Below, piece after piece: positions 35,033 through 43,526 of a stretch of DNA of 64,000 nucleotides. Numbering within the stretch: the first letter of the stretch is position 1; each line of letters starts with the position of its first letter. Origin of the DNA: Saccharopolyspora flava (GTDB lineage: Bacteria > Actinomycetota > Actinomycetes > Mycobacteriales > Pseudonocardiaceae); contig NZ_FOZX01000003.1 of the NCBI RefSeq assembly GCF_900116135.1, positions 558,001 to 622,000 on the forward strand, in the 5' to 3' direction. The notes under the pieces are model-generated. The model was not told where the DNA came from. It saw only the letters and a list, made by a program, of their open reading frames with translations, and made no database searches. The translations under genes were made by a program, and so were the position numbers.

Positions 35033-36244
35033 TCAGGCGCTGAGCTCGCCCAGGGCGGTCAGCAGGCGGTCGACCTCCTCGGTGGTCGAGTAGTGCGACA
35101 GGCTCGCCCGGACGCCGCCCTCAGGGCCGATGCCGAGGGCGTGCACGAGCTCCCACGCGTAGGAGTGGCCGGCGGAGACGTTGAGCCCCCGCTCGGACAG
35201 CGCCGCGGAGACCTCCGCCGGGGCCTTGCCCTGGACGCTGAAGAACGCCGTGGGCGTCGTCGGGCCCTGCGGCGCACCGTGCCGCCGCACGCCGCTCACC
35301 CCGGCCAGACCGTCGAACAGGCGAGTCGCCAGCCGCGCCTCGTGGGCGGCGACGGCCTCCCGCGAGATCGCGAGCCGTTCGGCGCGGGTGCCGGTCGCGT
35401 CGGTGTCCAGGTCCGCCAGGTGCTCGACGGCGGCGACGACGCCGGCCATCGCGGCGAACGGGTTGGTGCCGAGCTCGAAGCGCTCCGGGGAGCTCTCCGG
35501 CGACGGCTTGAGCTTGTCGGGGTGCAGGTTCTCCAGGCCCCACGGGTCGGCCGCCACGACGGCGGCCAGGTGCGGCCCCGCCCACTTGTAGGCGCTGGTG
35601 GCGTAGAAGTCCGCGCCCAGGTCGGCGATGCGCACGTGCGCGTGCGGGCAGTGCTGCACCCCGTCGACGTAGGACAGCGCGCCGACCTCGCGGGCCCGGT
35701 CGGTGATGGGCTTGAGGTCCGGCATGATGCCGAGGACGTTGGAGGCCGCGGTGACGGCGACGAGCTTGGTGCGCTCCCCGATCAGCCCGACGACGTCGTC
35801 GACCGGCAGCTCACCGGTCGCCGGGTCGATCTCGGCGGTGCGCACGGTCGCGCCGGCCCGCTGGGCGAGCTGGACCCACGGCCGGACGTTGGCGTCGTGG
35901 TCCAGGTTCGTCACGACGATCTCGTCGCCCGGGTTCCAGCCCAGCGCCAGGACACCGGCGAAGCGGTAGGTCAGCGAGGTCATGCTGGGCCCGAACGTCA
36001 CGCACGCCGGATCGGGCGCGCCCACCAGGTCGGCCACCGCGGCGCGGGCCTCGGCCACGATCCCGGACGAGCGGCGGCTCGACTCGTACGGCCCGCCCAC
36101 GTTCGAGAGCCCCGCCCGGTAGGCGTCGCTGATCGCCTCGATCACCGGCTCGGGCACCTGCGTGCCCGCCGCCCCGTCCAACCACGCGCGGCCGTCGGCC
36201 AGCGCCGGGTACTGCGCCCGGATCTTGTCCACGTCGAATCCCAT
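35033..36244 (-). CDS. cysteine-desulfurase-like class V aminotransferase
   Basis: A 403-residue PLP enzyme. The cofactor lysine is Lys220 in FYATSAYKWAGPHLAAVV. Asp194/His198 (YVDGVQHCPH) are the usual PLP-contacting residues, and ASNVLG is conserved. It belongs to the cysteine desulfurase-like (Csd/SufS-related) branch. The C-terminal loop that normally carries the persulfide-forming cysteine reads LNVSAGHSYAWELV and has no cysteine. Classic desulfurase chemistry is therefore doubtful, and the substrate is unknown. It appears monocistronic. Palindromic element B lies just upstream of its start. Confidence 0.85.
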   Translation of the reverse strand: MGFDVDKIRAQYPALADGRAWLDGAAGTQVPEPVIEAISDAYRAGLSNVGGPYESSRRSSGIVAEARAAVADLVGAPDPACVTFGPSMTSLTYRFAGVLALGWNPGDEIVVTNLDHDANVRPWVQLAQRAGATVRTAEIDPATGELPVDDVVGLIGERTKLVAVTAASNVLGIMPDLKPITDRAREVGALSYVDGVQHCPHAHVRIADLGADFYATSAYKWAGPHLAAVVAADPWGLENLHPDKLKPSPESSPERFELGTNPFAAMAGVVAAVEHLADLDTDATGTRAERLAISREAVAAHEARLATRLFDGLAGVSGVRRHGAPQGPTTPTAFFSVQGKAPAEVSAALSERGLNVSAGHSYAWELVHALGIGPEGGVRASLSHYSTTEEVDRLLTALGELSA

Positions 36245-36325
36245 GCCGCGACCCTAGAAGACCGGACACCCCACCAAGATCATCGCCCTCCGCCCCCGGG
36301 TCGCCATGCCGACGTCCGTTGCCAT

Positions 36326-36398
36326 GGGGCAGTTTTAGCCATAACTGTCCATGATCAATGTCCGAAATGCCCGGACAGTTATGGCTAAAACTGTCCCC
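36326..36398. repeat. palindromic element, copy B
   Basis: The best-preserved copy of the three-member family. The left arm starts GGGGCAGTTTTAGCCATAAC at 36326 and the right arm ends GGCTAAAACTGTCCCC at 36398. The arms match over about 25 bp with one mismatch. The 22 bp core (36351-36372) contains TGTCCGAAATGCCC. It lies between the helicase stop and the upstream side of the csd-like gene. Confidence 0.85.
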
Positions 36399-36429
36399 TG
36401 CCGAGGTCCTCGGGACCCGGGCCGCGGGA

Positions 36430-38199
36430 TCACCAGGAGCGCAGCGTCGCGATGCGCTCCTCGAGCTGCTCGACGGTGGCCATCGCCGTCGGCGGGCCAC
36501 CGCAGGCCTTCTGCAGCTCGTTGTAGATCTTGCCGTGCGGCTTGCGGGTGCGGTGGTGGTGCAGCGACACGAGGGTGTTGAGCTCCTTGCGGAGCTTCTG
36601 CAGCCGCTCCTGCACGCTCTGCGGGCGCGCCGCCTGCTCCGCCTGCTCGGCGGCCTTGGCCGCCTTCGCCTCGGCTTCGCGCTTGCCGACGTCCTGCAGC
36701 TGCTGCGACTGCCGCTGCCGCAGCAGCGCCTTGACCTGGTCCGGTTCCAGCAGACCGGGCAGACCGAGGTAGTCCTGCTCCTCCTCGGTGGTGCTGAACG
36801 CGGCCGTGCCGAACGACGAGCCGTCGTAGATCACCTGGTCCAGCTCGGCCTCGGCGCCCAGCGACGTGAACGCCTTCTCCTCCTCGCCGGGCTCGTCGCG
36901 CTGCGCGTTGGCGGCGGCGACCAGCTCGTCGTCCCAGCCGTCCTTCTCCCGGTGCGGTTTGCCCAGGACGTGGTCGCGCTGCGCCTCCAGCTGGCTGGCC
37001 AGCTCCAGCAGCACCGGCACGCTGGGCAGGAAGATGCTGGCCGTCTCGCCGGGTCGCCGCGACCGCACGAAGCGGCCGATGGCCTGGGCGAAGAACAGCG
37101 GCGTGGACGCACTGGTCGCGTAGACGCCGACGGCCAGGCGCGGCACGTCGACGCCCTCGGAGACCATCCGCACCGCGACCATCCACTTGTCGTCGGACTC
37201 GGCGAACTCACCGATCCGCGAGGAAGCCTGCGGATCGTCGGAGAGCACCACCACCGGCTCCGAACCGGTGATCTCGTGCAGCGCCTTGGCGTAGGCCTTG
37301 GCCGTCGGGTGGTCGGTGGCGATCACCAGCCCGCCCGCGTCCGGGATGCCGCCCTGGCGGAGCTGCTCCAGCCGCGTGTCGGCGGCCTTGAGCACGGCCG
37401 GGATCCACTCCCCGGCCGGGTCCAGCGCGGTCCGCCACGCCCGCGCCGTCTGCTCGGCGGTCAGCGGCTCGCCGAGGCGGGCGCTGAACTCGTCCCCGGC
37501 GTTGGTGCGCCAGCGCGCCTCGCCCGAGTAGGCCAGGAACAGCACCGGCCGCACGACGCCGTCGGCGAGCGCGTCGGAGTAGCCGTAGGAGTGGTCGGCG
37601 CGGCTGCGCAGCGAGCCGTCGGCGTCGGGCTCGTAGCCGATGAACGGGATCGGCGAGTCGTCGCTGCGGAACGGCGTACCGGTCAGCGACAGCCGCCGGA
37701 CCGCGGGCGTGAAGGCCTCGCGGATCGCGTCACCCCAGGACTTGGCGTCACCGGCGTGGTGCACCTCGTCGAGGATCACCAGCGTCTTGCGCCGCTCGGT
37801 GCGCACCCGGTGCAGGTTGGGGTGCGCGGCGACCTGCGCGTAGGTGACCACCACGCCGCGGTAGTCGCTGGAGGTGACGCCGTCGGCGTTGCGGAAGTTC
37901 GAGTCCAGCGGGATCCCGGCGCCCCCGGCCGCCAGCGCCCACTGGTGCTTGAGGTGCTCGGTGGGCGCGACCACGGTGACCTGCTCGACGGTCCGGTCGG
38001 CCAGCAGCTCGGCGGCCACCCGCAGCCCGAAGGTCGTCTTGCCCGCGCCGGGCGTCGCGACCGCCAGGAAGTCCTGCGGCCGGTTGGCCAGGTACTTGGT
38101 GAGGGCTCGCCGCTGCCAGGCTCGGAGTGGCCGGGACGGCGCCTGCGAGGGGTCGCTCAGAACAGATCGGACGGAATAGTCGAGTTGCGTTTCGGACAC
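36430..38199 (-). CDS. DEAD/DEAH-box helicase (superfamily II)
   Basis: A 589-residue SF2 helicase of the type common in actinobacteria. Motif I is ATPGAGKTTFG (about 48-58), motif II ILDEVHHAG (DEVH 144-147), motif III SLTGTPFR (about 171-178) and motif VI QAIGRFVRSRRPGETASIFL. The C-terminal third is coiled-coil-like and rich in Gln, Glu and Ala (RQRQSQQLQDVGKREAEAKA). The GTG at 38199 gives VSETQLDYSVRSVL; the frame is open to 38250. It is not linked to a methylase or nuclease here, so a restriction role is unlikely. A DNA-repair or RNA role is open. Confidence 0.85.
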   Translation of the reverse strand: MSETQLDYSVRSVLSDPSQAPSRPLRAWQRRALTKYLANRPQDFLAVATPGAGKTTFGLRVAAELLADRTVEQVTVVAPTEHLKHQWALAAGGAGIPLDSNFRNADGVTSSDYRGVVVTYAQVAAHPNLHRVRTERRKTLVILDEVHHAGDAKSWGDAIREAFTPAVRRLSLTGTPFRSDDSPIPFIGYEPDADGSLRSRADHSYGYSDALADGVVRPVLFLAYSGEARWRTNAGDEFSARLGEPLTAEQTARAWRTALDPAGEWIPAVLKAADTRLEQLRQGGIPDAGGLVIATDHPTAKAYAKALHEITGSEPVVVLSDDPQASSRIGEFAESDDKWMVAVRMVSEGVDVPRLAVGVYATSASTPLFFAQAIGRFVRSRRPGETASIFLPSVPVLLELASQLEAQRDHVLGKPHREKDGWDDELVAAANAQRDEPGEEEKAFTSLGAEAELDQVIYDGSSFGTAAFSTTEEEQDYLGLPGLLEPDQVKALLRQRQSQQLQDVGKREAEAKAAKAAEQAEQAARPQSVQERLQKLRKELNTLVSLHHHRTRKPHGKIYNELQKACGGPPTAMATVEQLEERIATLRSW

Positions 38200-38455
38200 G
38201 CCGGCTCGCCGCTCCCTTCCTCGTCTCCCCAAACCGGATGGTGCGGGCACATCCGTTGAGCCCCGCGACCGCCACGCTCCCCCGGAGCCACCGGAACCGG
38301 ATCAACCAGCACCGATCAACTTGTGGCGGGCCGCCGTGCAGCTTACCTTCGCGGTTCGATCAACACCGGTTCGGCCGATCGAGACGGTTCCGACACTCCG
38401 GTTTCAACACCTCGACGCCTGCGCGCGCCGGGCATGCAGCATCCTTGTAGGCGAG

Positions 38456-39613
38456 ATGGGTTCGCCAGGTTCGCCAGACAGTCGGGGGCGCAGCGCGACC
38501 GCAGCGCGGGACGAGGTCCCGGTGCGCCGCGGTCCTCTGCGCCTGATCGCGCGCACCCTGGACAAGGCGTGGTGGGACAACATCTTCTCGGAGTCGGCCG
38601 CGGCCGCCTTCTGGCAGACGATGTCGCTGCCGCCGCTGCTGCTGGGTCTGCTGGGCAGCCTGGGCTACCTGGGCGACTGGTTCGGTCCCGCGATCGTCGA
38701 CGCGGTGCACGACAAGATCCTGGCGTTCTGCTCGACCGTGTTCACCAGCAGCGTCGTGGACCAGATCATCGGCCCGACCGTCGGGGACATCCTCACCAAG
38801 GGGCGCAGCGAGATCGCCTCGATGGGTTTCCTGCTGTCGCTGTGGGCCGGGTCGTCGGCGCTGGCGTCGCTGGTGGACTCGATCACGCAGGCCTACGACC
38901 AGTACCTGGTGCGCAACAGCGTCTGGCAGCGGATCGTGGCGCTGCTGCTGTACCTGGTGGGCCTGCTGCTGGCGATCGTCGGGCTGCCGGTGATCGCCCT
39001 GGGCCCGGAGTGGCTGCCGACGGTGTTCCCGCACTTCCTGCAGGACGACGTCACCTGGCTGATCCACGCCATCTACTACCCGGCCACGGCCGCCGCGCTG
39101 GTGATCGCGCTGGCGACGCTCTACAGCGTGGCGCTGCCGCGCAAGCTGCCCTGGCACCGGGGCGTGCCGGGCGCGCTGCTGGCGATGGTGCTGTTCCTGG
39201 TGGCCAGCTACGGGCTGCGGGTGTACATCACCTGGATCACCAGCACCGGCTACACCTACGGCGCGCTGGCCACGCCGATCGCGTTCCTGCTGTTCGCGTT
39301 CTTCATCGGGTTCGCGATCATCATGGGCGCGGAGTTCAACAACGCGATCCAGGAGATGTGGCCGGCGAAGATGACGCGCCGGGAACGTCGTCGCTGGCGC
39401 CGCCTGGAGATGCGGCGGCTGGCGCAGCGGATGCACACCGAGGACGGCTACCGGGCCTGGCGCGAGGACAACACTCCCCCGCCGGAACCGGAGACCCCGG
39501 AGAAGCCGAGCTCCTCGACGGAGTCGGAGCCGCCGTCGGATCCGGAACCGCCGGCCAACGGCAAGCCGGTCGCGTTCAAGCGCGCAGGTCAGCCCGAACC
39601 GCACGGCGGCTGA
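38456..39613 (+). CDS. YihY/virulence factor BrkB family membrane protein
   Basis: A 385-residue integral membrane protein with about six transmembrane helices. The sequence WWDNIFSESAAAAFWQTMSLPPLLLGLLG near residues 40-65 and YTYGALATPIAFLLFAFF, each seen in part, fit the YihY family, formerly misnamed ribonuclease BN. The C-terminal ~80 residues are basic, then proline/glutamate-rich and disordered. The ATG at 38456 is chosen within a longer open frame. It matches Rv2707, downstream of sigA in mycobacteria. Its molecular function is not known. Confidence 0.85.
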   Translation: MGSPGSPDSRGRSATAARDEVPVRRGPLRLIARTLDKAWWDNIFSESAAAAFWQTMSLPPLLLGLLGSLGYLGDWFGPAIVDAVHDKILAFCSTVFTSSVVDQIIGPTVGDILTKGRSEIASMGFLLSLWAGSSALASLVDSITQAYDQYLVRNSVWQRIVALLLYLVGLLLAIVGLPVIALGPEWLPTVFPHFLQDDVTWLIHAIYYPATAAALVIALATLYSVALPRKLPWHRGVPGALLAMVLFLVASYGLRVYITWITSTGYTYGALATPIAFLLFAFFIGFAIIMGAEFNNAIQEMWPAKMTRRERRRWRRLEMRRLAQRMHTEDGYRAWREDNTPPPEPETPEKPSSSTESEPPSDPEPPANGKPVAFKRAGQPEPHGG

Positions 39614-39640
39614 CCCGCGGCGGTTCGGGGAGCACCCGTC

Positions 39641-39892
39641 CTACTCGTCGCCACCGCCCGGGGGCAGGGATTCGAAGATCTCCTTGCAGTCCGGGCAGAC
39701 CGGCGAGCCCGGCTTGGCGGACTTGGTCACCGGGAAGACCTCGCCGCACAGCGCCACCACGAAGGTGCCCATGACCGCGCTCTCGGCGATCTTGTCCTTC
39801 TGCACGTAGTGGAATACCTCGGGACGATCATCGCTTTCCTGGTCAGCGGTCTCGTTCCGGGTGTCGGTCTCCGGCAGCGTCATCGTGCTCAT
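39641..39892 (-). CDS. DUF3039 zinc-binding-like protein
   Basis: An 83-residue protein. His28, Cys49 (VVALCGEVFPV) and Cys66/Cys69 (VCPDCKEIFESLP) make a plausible zinc site, the DUF3039 signature (Rv2708c in mycobacteria). It is convergent with the YihY gene, only 27 bp away. The ATG at 39892 begins MSTMTLPETDTRNE. A longer frame to 39943 adds a cysteine-containing segment that does not look like the family. Its function is unknown. Confidence 0.82.
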   Translation of the reverse strand: MSTMTLPETDTRNETADQESDDRPEVFHYVQKDKIAESAVMGTFVVALCGEVFPVTKSAKPGSPVCPDCKEIFESLPPGGGDE

Positions 39893-39964
39893 GGCACCAA
39901 TGATGCCGCACACCGCATGCGTCTGTCCGCAGCGGTGGCGCACCGGTCTCGGCGAAAGCGAAGG

Positions 39965-40291
39965 TCAGGCGCCCTCGATGACCTGGTGTCCTGGGGATTC
40001 GAGGCTGCGGTGCGAGCGGCGGAACCGGTTGACGTGCTCGGTCTTGCGCGCGGGCCGGTCGTTGGCGATCAGCACCGCCATCCACGGCAGCGGGATGGAG
40101 ATCGCCAGGATGATCAGTGACAACCACCACAGCTGCCACAGCTGGAACACGACCACCGCCCCGACCAAGCACGGGATGCGGCTGGCCATCATGATCGCGT
40201 ATCGGCGGCGACGCATCGCCTGCTGATCGTCCATCGACGGCTGGGCCTCGGTGATCAGCACCGGGGTGTCGTCACGATGTGAAGTGTTCAC
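39965..40291 (-). CDS. DUF3099 membrane protein
   Basis: A 108-residue protein with a conserved N-terminal segment LITEAQPSMDDQQAMRRRRY followed by two closely spaced transmembrane helices (about 35-55 and 59-78). It ends in a basic tail (RKTEHVNRFRRSHR). This is DUF3099 (Rv2709-like). The GTG at 40291 has GGAGGT 6 nt upstream, which fixes the start; in-frame starts further upstream lack this. Its function is unknown. It is divergent from plsC. Confidence 0.85.
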   Translation of the reverse strand: MNTSHRDDTPVLITEAQPSMDDQQAMRRRRYAIMMASRIPCLVGAVVVFQLWQLWWLSLIILAISIPLPWMAVLIANDRPARKTEHVNRFRRSHRSLESPGHQVIEGA

Positions 40292-40449
40292 GACGCTACC
40301 TCCGAGTTCCATGCTCCCACCCGCGCCTGCCCGCCGATACCCCCGGGGGAGACCGATTGCCCCCACCGGTTGACCCGCGAGACCCGCGCCCGAAACCTCC
40401 TGGGGTTAGATTCGATGCGGGAGCGAGAACCAGCGGGAGAGGCAGGACG

Positions 40450-41121
40450 ATGCTGTACGCGGTGAGCAAGCGGGTCGTGGGTGCGGTTGCGCGATCCGTC
40501 TACCGGCCGGAGGTCATCGACGCGGACAAGGTGCCCGCCACGGGCCCGGTGATCCTCGCGCCGAACCACCTCGCCGTGCTCGACAGCTTCATCGTCCCGC
40601 TGGTGCTGCCGCGGCCGGTGGCGTTCCTGGCCAAGGCCGAGTACTTCCAGGGCACCGGCGTCAAGGGCGGCCTGAGCAGGTGGCTGTTCAGCTCGCTGGG
40701 CGCGATCCCCGTCGAGCGCGGGCGCGGCCGGGCCGCGATGGAGGCGATCGGCGCGGCCGAGCAGGTGCTGCGCGACGGCGGCGCCTTCGGCATCCACCCG
40801 GAGGGCACCCGCTCCCCCGACGGCCGCCTCTACCGGGGCCGCACCGGCGTCGCCCGGCTCACGCTGAGCACCGGAGCCCCGGTCGTCCCGGTGGCGCTGA
40901 CCGGCACCGACAAGCTGCAGCCGCGCGGCACCAAGATCCCCCGCCTGGCTCCGGTCACGGTCCGCTTCGGCGATCCGCTGGACTTCTCCCGCTACGCGGG
41001 CATGGAGTCCTCGCTGCCGGTCCTGCGCTCCATCACCGACGAGATCATGTACTCCATCGCCGAGCTCTCCGACCAGGAGTACGTCGACAAGTACCAGAAG
41101 CCGGGCGCAGCAGCCGCCTGA
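40450..41121 (+). CDS. 1-acyl-sn-glycerol-3-phosphate acyltransferase (PlsC family)
   Basis: A 223-residue membrane-associated acyltransferase of phospholipid synthesis. The HX4D catalytic motif is NHLAVLD (His40, Asp45). PVERGRGR is block II, and HPEGTRSPDGRLYRGRTGVA (about 117-136) is the phosphate-binding block III. The exact acyl acceptor cannot be told from sequence. The ATG at 40450 follows GGCAGGA. TAGATT at 40407-40412 is a possible -10. It ends at an unusual three-arm terminator shared with the opposing TetR gene. Confidence 0.9.
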   Translation: MLYAVSKRVVGAVARSVYRPEVIDADKVPATGPVILAPNHLAVLDSFIVPLVLPRPVAFLAKAEYFQGTGVKGGLSRWLFSSLGAIPVERGRGRAAMEAIGAAEQVLRDGGAFGIHPEGTRSPDGRLYRGRTGVARLTLSTGAPVVPVALTGTDKLQPRGTKIPRLAPVTVRFGDPLDFSRYAGMESSLPVLRSITDEIMYSIAELSDQEYVDKYQKPGAAAA

Positions 41122-41140
41122 CCTCCACTTCTCCTCCCCA

Positions 41141-41215
41141 GGGTCGAATACCGCAGGATTTGTCGGGTCGAATCCTGCGGTTTTTGACCCGACGAATCCT
41201 GCGGTATTCGACCTC
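41141..41215. terminator. three-arm terminator between plsC and the TetR gene
   Basis: CCGCAGGATT (41151-41160) can pair with AATCCTGCGG at 41171-41180, which is followed by TTTTT: an intrinsic terminator for plsC. The same arm can instead pair with AATCCTGCGG at 41195-41204, as part of a 19 bp outer stem (41142-41160 with 41195-41213). An inner GTCGGGTC/GACCCGAC stem stacks on this form. The two folds exclude each other. Confidence 0.75.
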
Positions 41216-41221
41216 GGTGGG

Positions 41222-41872
41222 TCAGGTGCGGGTGCGGCGGCGGAGGGTGTCGGCGGCCTCGCGGATCTCGGGCAGGCCTTCGTCGCCGACACCGGCGGCG
41301 CGCAGGGCGGCGTCGGCACCGGCGCGGGCGAAGTCGTCGGGGTCGAGGCGGTGCGCGTCGCGGCGGAGGAGGATGACGCTCTCGACGACGCCGAAGACGA
41401 AGTCCGCGCGCGAGGTCTCCTCCGGTCCGGCGAGGGTTTCGACCAGAACCCGGTAGGCGTCCTTGAGCTCGGCGCGCTGGCGGCGGAACTCCTCGAACCG
41501 CGGCCCGGCGATCTCCGGCAGCAGGTACAGGGCGCCCAGGTTGTGCTCGCCCCCGGCCAGCAGCGCGATGTCGGTGCGGCACAGCGCCCACAACCGCACG
41601 GCGGGGTCCTCGGGGCGCTGCAGCAGCGCGGCGGCGAACTCCGCCGACGGCCGAACGGTGCGTTCCAGGAGCGCCGCGAGCACGTCCTCCTTGGTCTCGA
41701 AGTAGTGGTACAGCGCCGCCTGCCGCAGCCCGGCCCGCTCGGCCAGCGCGCGAGTGGTCGTCGCCGCGAAACCCCGCTCGGTGAACAGCGCAGCGCCCGC
41801 CGTCAGCAGGTCCTCCCGGGAATCACCCGTTCCCGCCGATCCCGCCCTGGGCCGCCCCACCCTCGTTCGCAC
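41222..41872 (-). CDS. TetR-family transcriptional regulator
   Basis: A 216-residue regulator with an N-terminal helix-turn-helix (about 18-65): REDLLTAGAALFTERGFAAT, TTRALAERAGLRQAALYHYF and ETKEDVLAALL. The variable C-terminal ligand domain gives no clue to the effector. It is divergent from the permease/guanidine-type operon (173 bp apart), and a perfect operator-like palindrome sits between them. It is therefore the likely repressor of that operon. The GTG at 41872 is one of several possible starts within a frame reaching 41950. Confidence 0.87.
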   Translation of the reverse strand: MRTRVGRPRAGSAGTGDSREDLLTAGAALFTERGFAATTTRALAERAGLRQAALYHYFETKEDVLAALLERTVRPSAEFAAALLQRPEDPAVRLWALCRTDIALLAGGEHNLGALYLLPEIAGPRFEEFRRQRAELKDAYRVLVETLAGPEETSRADFVFGVVESVILLRRDAHRLDPDDFARAGADAALRAAGVGDEGLPEIREAADTLRRRTRT

Positions 41873-42005
41873 ACCCCCATCATCCCCGACGACACCGCGA
41901 CCCGAGCAGCCGACAGGCGGCCCCACCGCTTCCCGAAACGCGGTTCTCACACCGCCTAACCCAGACGTGACCTCGTCGGCACGTGCACGTCTCCGCGGCT
42001 CCCTA

Positions 42006-42027
42006 ATTTCTGTCGTGCGACAGAAAT
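42006..42027. promoter_or_regulatory. palindromic operator upstream of the guanidine-type operon
   Basis: ATTTCTGTCG and CGACAGAAAT are exact 10 bp arms around a 2 bp centre. The site ends 18 nt before the permease ATG and overlaps TAATTT (42004-42009), a possible -10 box. GGGGAGG at 42035-42041 is the permease ribosome site. The size and position suit a TetR dimer, presumably the product of the divergent gene. A second short palindrome ACGTGCACGT lies at 41981-41990. Confidence 0.65.
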
Positions 42028-42045
42028 AGACCTCGGGGAGGTCGC

Positions 42046-43515
42046 ATGACAGCCACCCACACCGATGAGCTGACCGCCTTCGGCTACCGGCAGGAACTGA
42101 GGCGAACGCTGGGCTCGTTCAGCGCGTTCGCCGCGGGGTTCTCGTTCGTGTCGATCCTGACCACCGTCTTCCAGCTGTTCGGGCTCGGCTACTCCTTCGG
42201 CGGCACGATGTTCTTCTGGACCTGGCCGGTGGTGATCGTCGGCCAGCTGCTCGTGGCGCTGAACTTCGCCGAGCTCGCCGCCCGGTACCCGCTGGCCGGG
42301 TCCATCTACCAGTGGGCCAAGCACGTCTCCCGCGGCTTCGCGGGCTGGCTGGCCGGATGGATGATGCTGCTGGGCTGCACGGTGGCGCTGGCCGCGGCGG
42401 CGATCGCGCTGCAGGTCGTGCTGCCGTCGGTGTGGAGCGGGTTCCAGCTGGTCGGCGGCGATCCGTCGATCACCTCCCCGACCGGGGCGACCAACGCGGT
42501 GCTGCTGGGCAGCGCGCTGATCGTGTGCACCACGGCCGCCAACGCCGCCGGGGTGCGAGTCATGGCGCGCATCAACGACATCGGCGTGGCCGCCGAGCTC
42601 GCCGGCGTCGCGGTGCTCGTCGTCGGGCTGGCGCTGTTCGCCGTGCGCGGCCCGCAGGTGGTCACCGAGCCGCTGCCGGACACAGGGACCGGCGCGGGAC
42701 TGCTGGCCTCGGCGCTGATGGCCGGTTACGTCCTGTACGGCTTCGACACCGCCGCCTCGGTCGCCGAGGAGACCGTCAACGCACGCAAGGCGGCGCCCCG
42801 AGCGGTGCTGCGGGCGCTGCTGATCTCCGGCCTCGGCGGCCTGGCGGTGATCCTGGTGGCGCTCATGGCCGCGCCGAGCCTGACCGACGGCAACCTCGCC
42901 GACCAGGGCCTGCCGTACGTCATCCAAGCGGTCTTCGGCGACGTGCTGGGCCGGGTCTTCCTGGCCGACGTGGCGATCGCGGTGGTGGTGTGCACCCTGA
43001 CGATCCAGACCGGCACCATCCGGCTCTGCTACTCGATGGCCCGTGACGGAGCGCTGCCCGCCTCCGCGCGACTGGCCAGGGTGCACCCGCGCACCGGCAC
43101 CCCGCTGCTCCCCGCACTGGCCTCCGGCGCGATCGCGATCGCGCTGCTGCTGGTCAACCTGGGCAACCCGACGATCTTCAGCGCGATCACCGGCACCTCG
43201 GTCGTCGTGGTCTACGTGGCCTACCTGCTGGTGACGCTGCCGCTGCTGCGCCGCCGGTTGCGCGGCGAGTTCGTCGCGCAACCCGGGCTGTTCTCGCTGG
43301 GCCGCTGGGCGCTGCCGGTCAACCTCGCCGCGGTCGTGTGGGGCGTGGTGATGATCGTCAACATCGCCTGGCCGCGCCCCGAGGTCTACGACACCGCCGG
43401 CACCGGTTCCGCCTGGCTGCTGCTGTTCCCCCTCGAATTCCTCGCGCTCGCGGTGCTGACCGGCTGGTTGTGCCGTCGCCGCGCCGAACCGACTCCCGAA
43501 CCCGTCGAAGCATGA
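42046..43515 (+). CDS. APC-family permease, likely substrate importer of the operon
   Basis: A 489-residue permease with about 12 transmembrane helices. The N-terminal FGYRQELRRTLGSFSAFAAG followed by FSFVSILTTVFQLFGLGYSF is typical of the amino-acid/GABA permease branch of the APC superfamily. It is first in the operon; its stop overlaps an ATG (43512) in front of the first DUF1989 gene. It probably imports the nitrogen compound degraded by the following enzymes (guanidine or a guanidino/urea compound). That is inference from context, since APC substrate specificity cannot be read from sequence. Confidence 0.85.
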   Translation: MTATHTDELTAFGYRQELRRTLGSFSAFAAGFSFVSILTTVFQLFGLGYSFGGTMFFWTWPVVIVGQLLVALNFAELAARYPLAGSIYQWAKHVSRGFAGWLAGWMMLLGCTVALAAAAIALQVVLPSVWSGFQLVGGDPSITSPTGATNAVLLGSALIVCTTAANAAGVRVMARINDIGVAAELAGVAVLVVGLALFAVRGPQVVTEPLPDTGTGAGLLASALMAGYVLYGFDTAASVAEETVNARKAAPRAVLRALLISGLGGLAVILVALMAAPSLTDGNLADQGLPYVIQAVFGDVLGRVFLADVAIAVVVCTLTIQTGTIRLCYSMARDGALPASARLARVHPRTGTPLLPALASGAIAIALLLVNLGNPTIFSAITGTSVVVVYVAYLLVTLPLLRRRLRGEFVAQPGLFSLGRWALPVNLAAVVWGVVMIVNIAWPRPEVYDTAGTGSAWLLLFPLEFLALAVLTGWLCRRRAEPTPEPVEA

Positions 43516-43526
43516 AGGAGGCGAAC

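Noticed and set aside
36430-38199. Helicase as part of a restriction or defence system
   Set aside because: No methyltransferase, nuclease or specificity gene is adjacent, and the helicase type is widespread as a stand-alone gene in actinobacteria.
41873-42045. Guanidine-sensing riboswitch before the permease operon
   Set aside because: I looked for the conserved ykkC-type elements and saw none. The region instead has a perfect DNA palindrome. A covariance-model search would be decisive.
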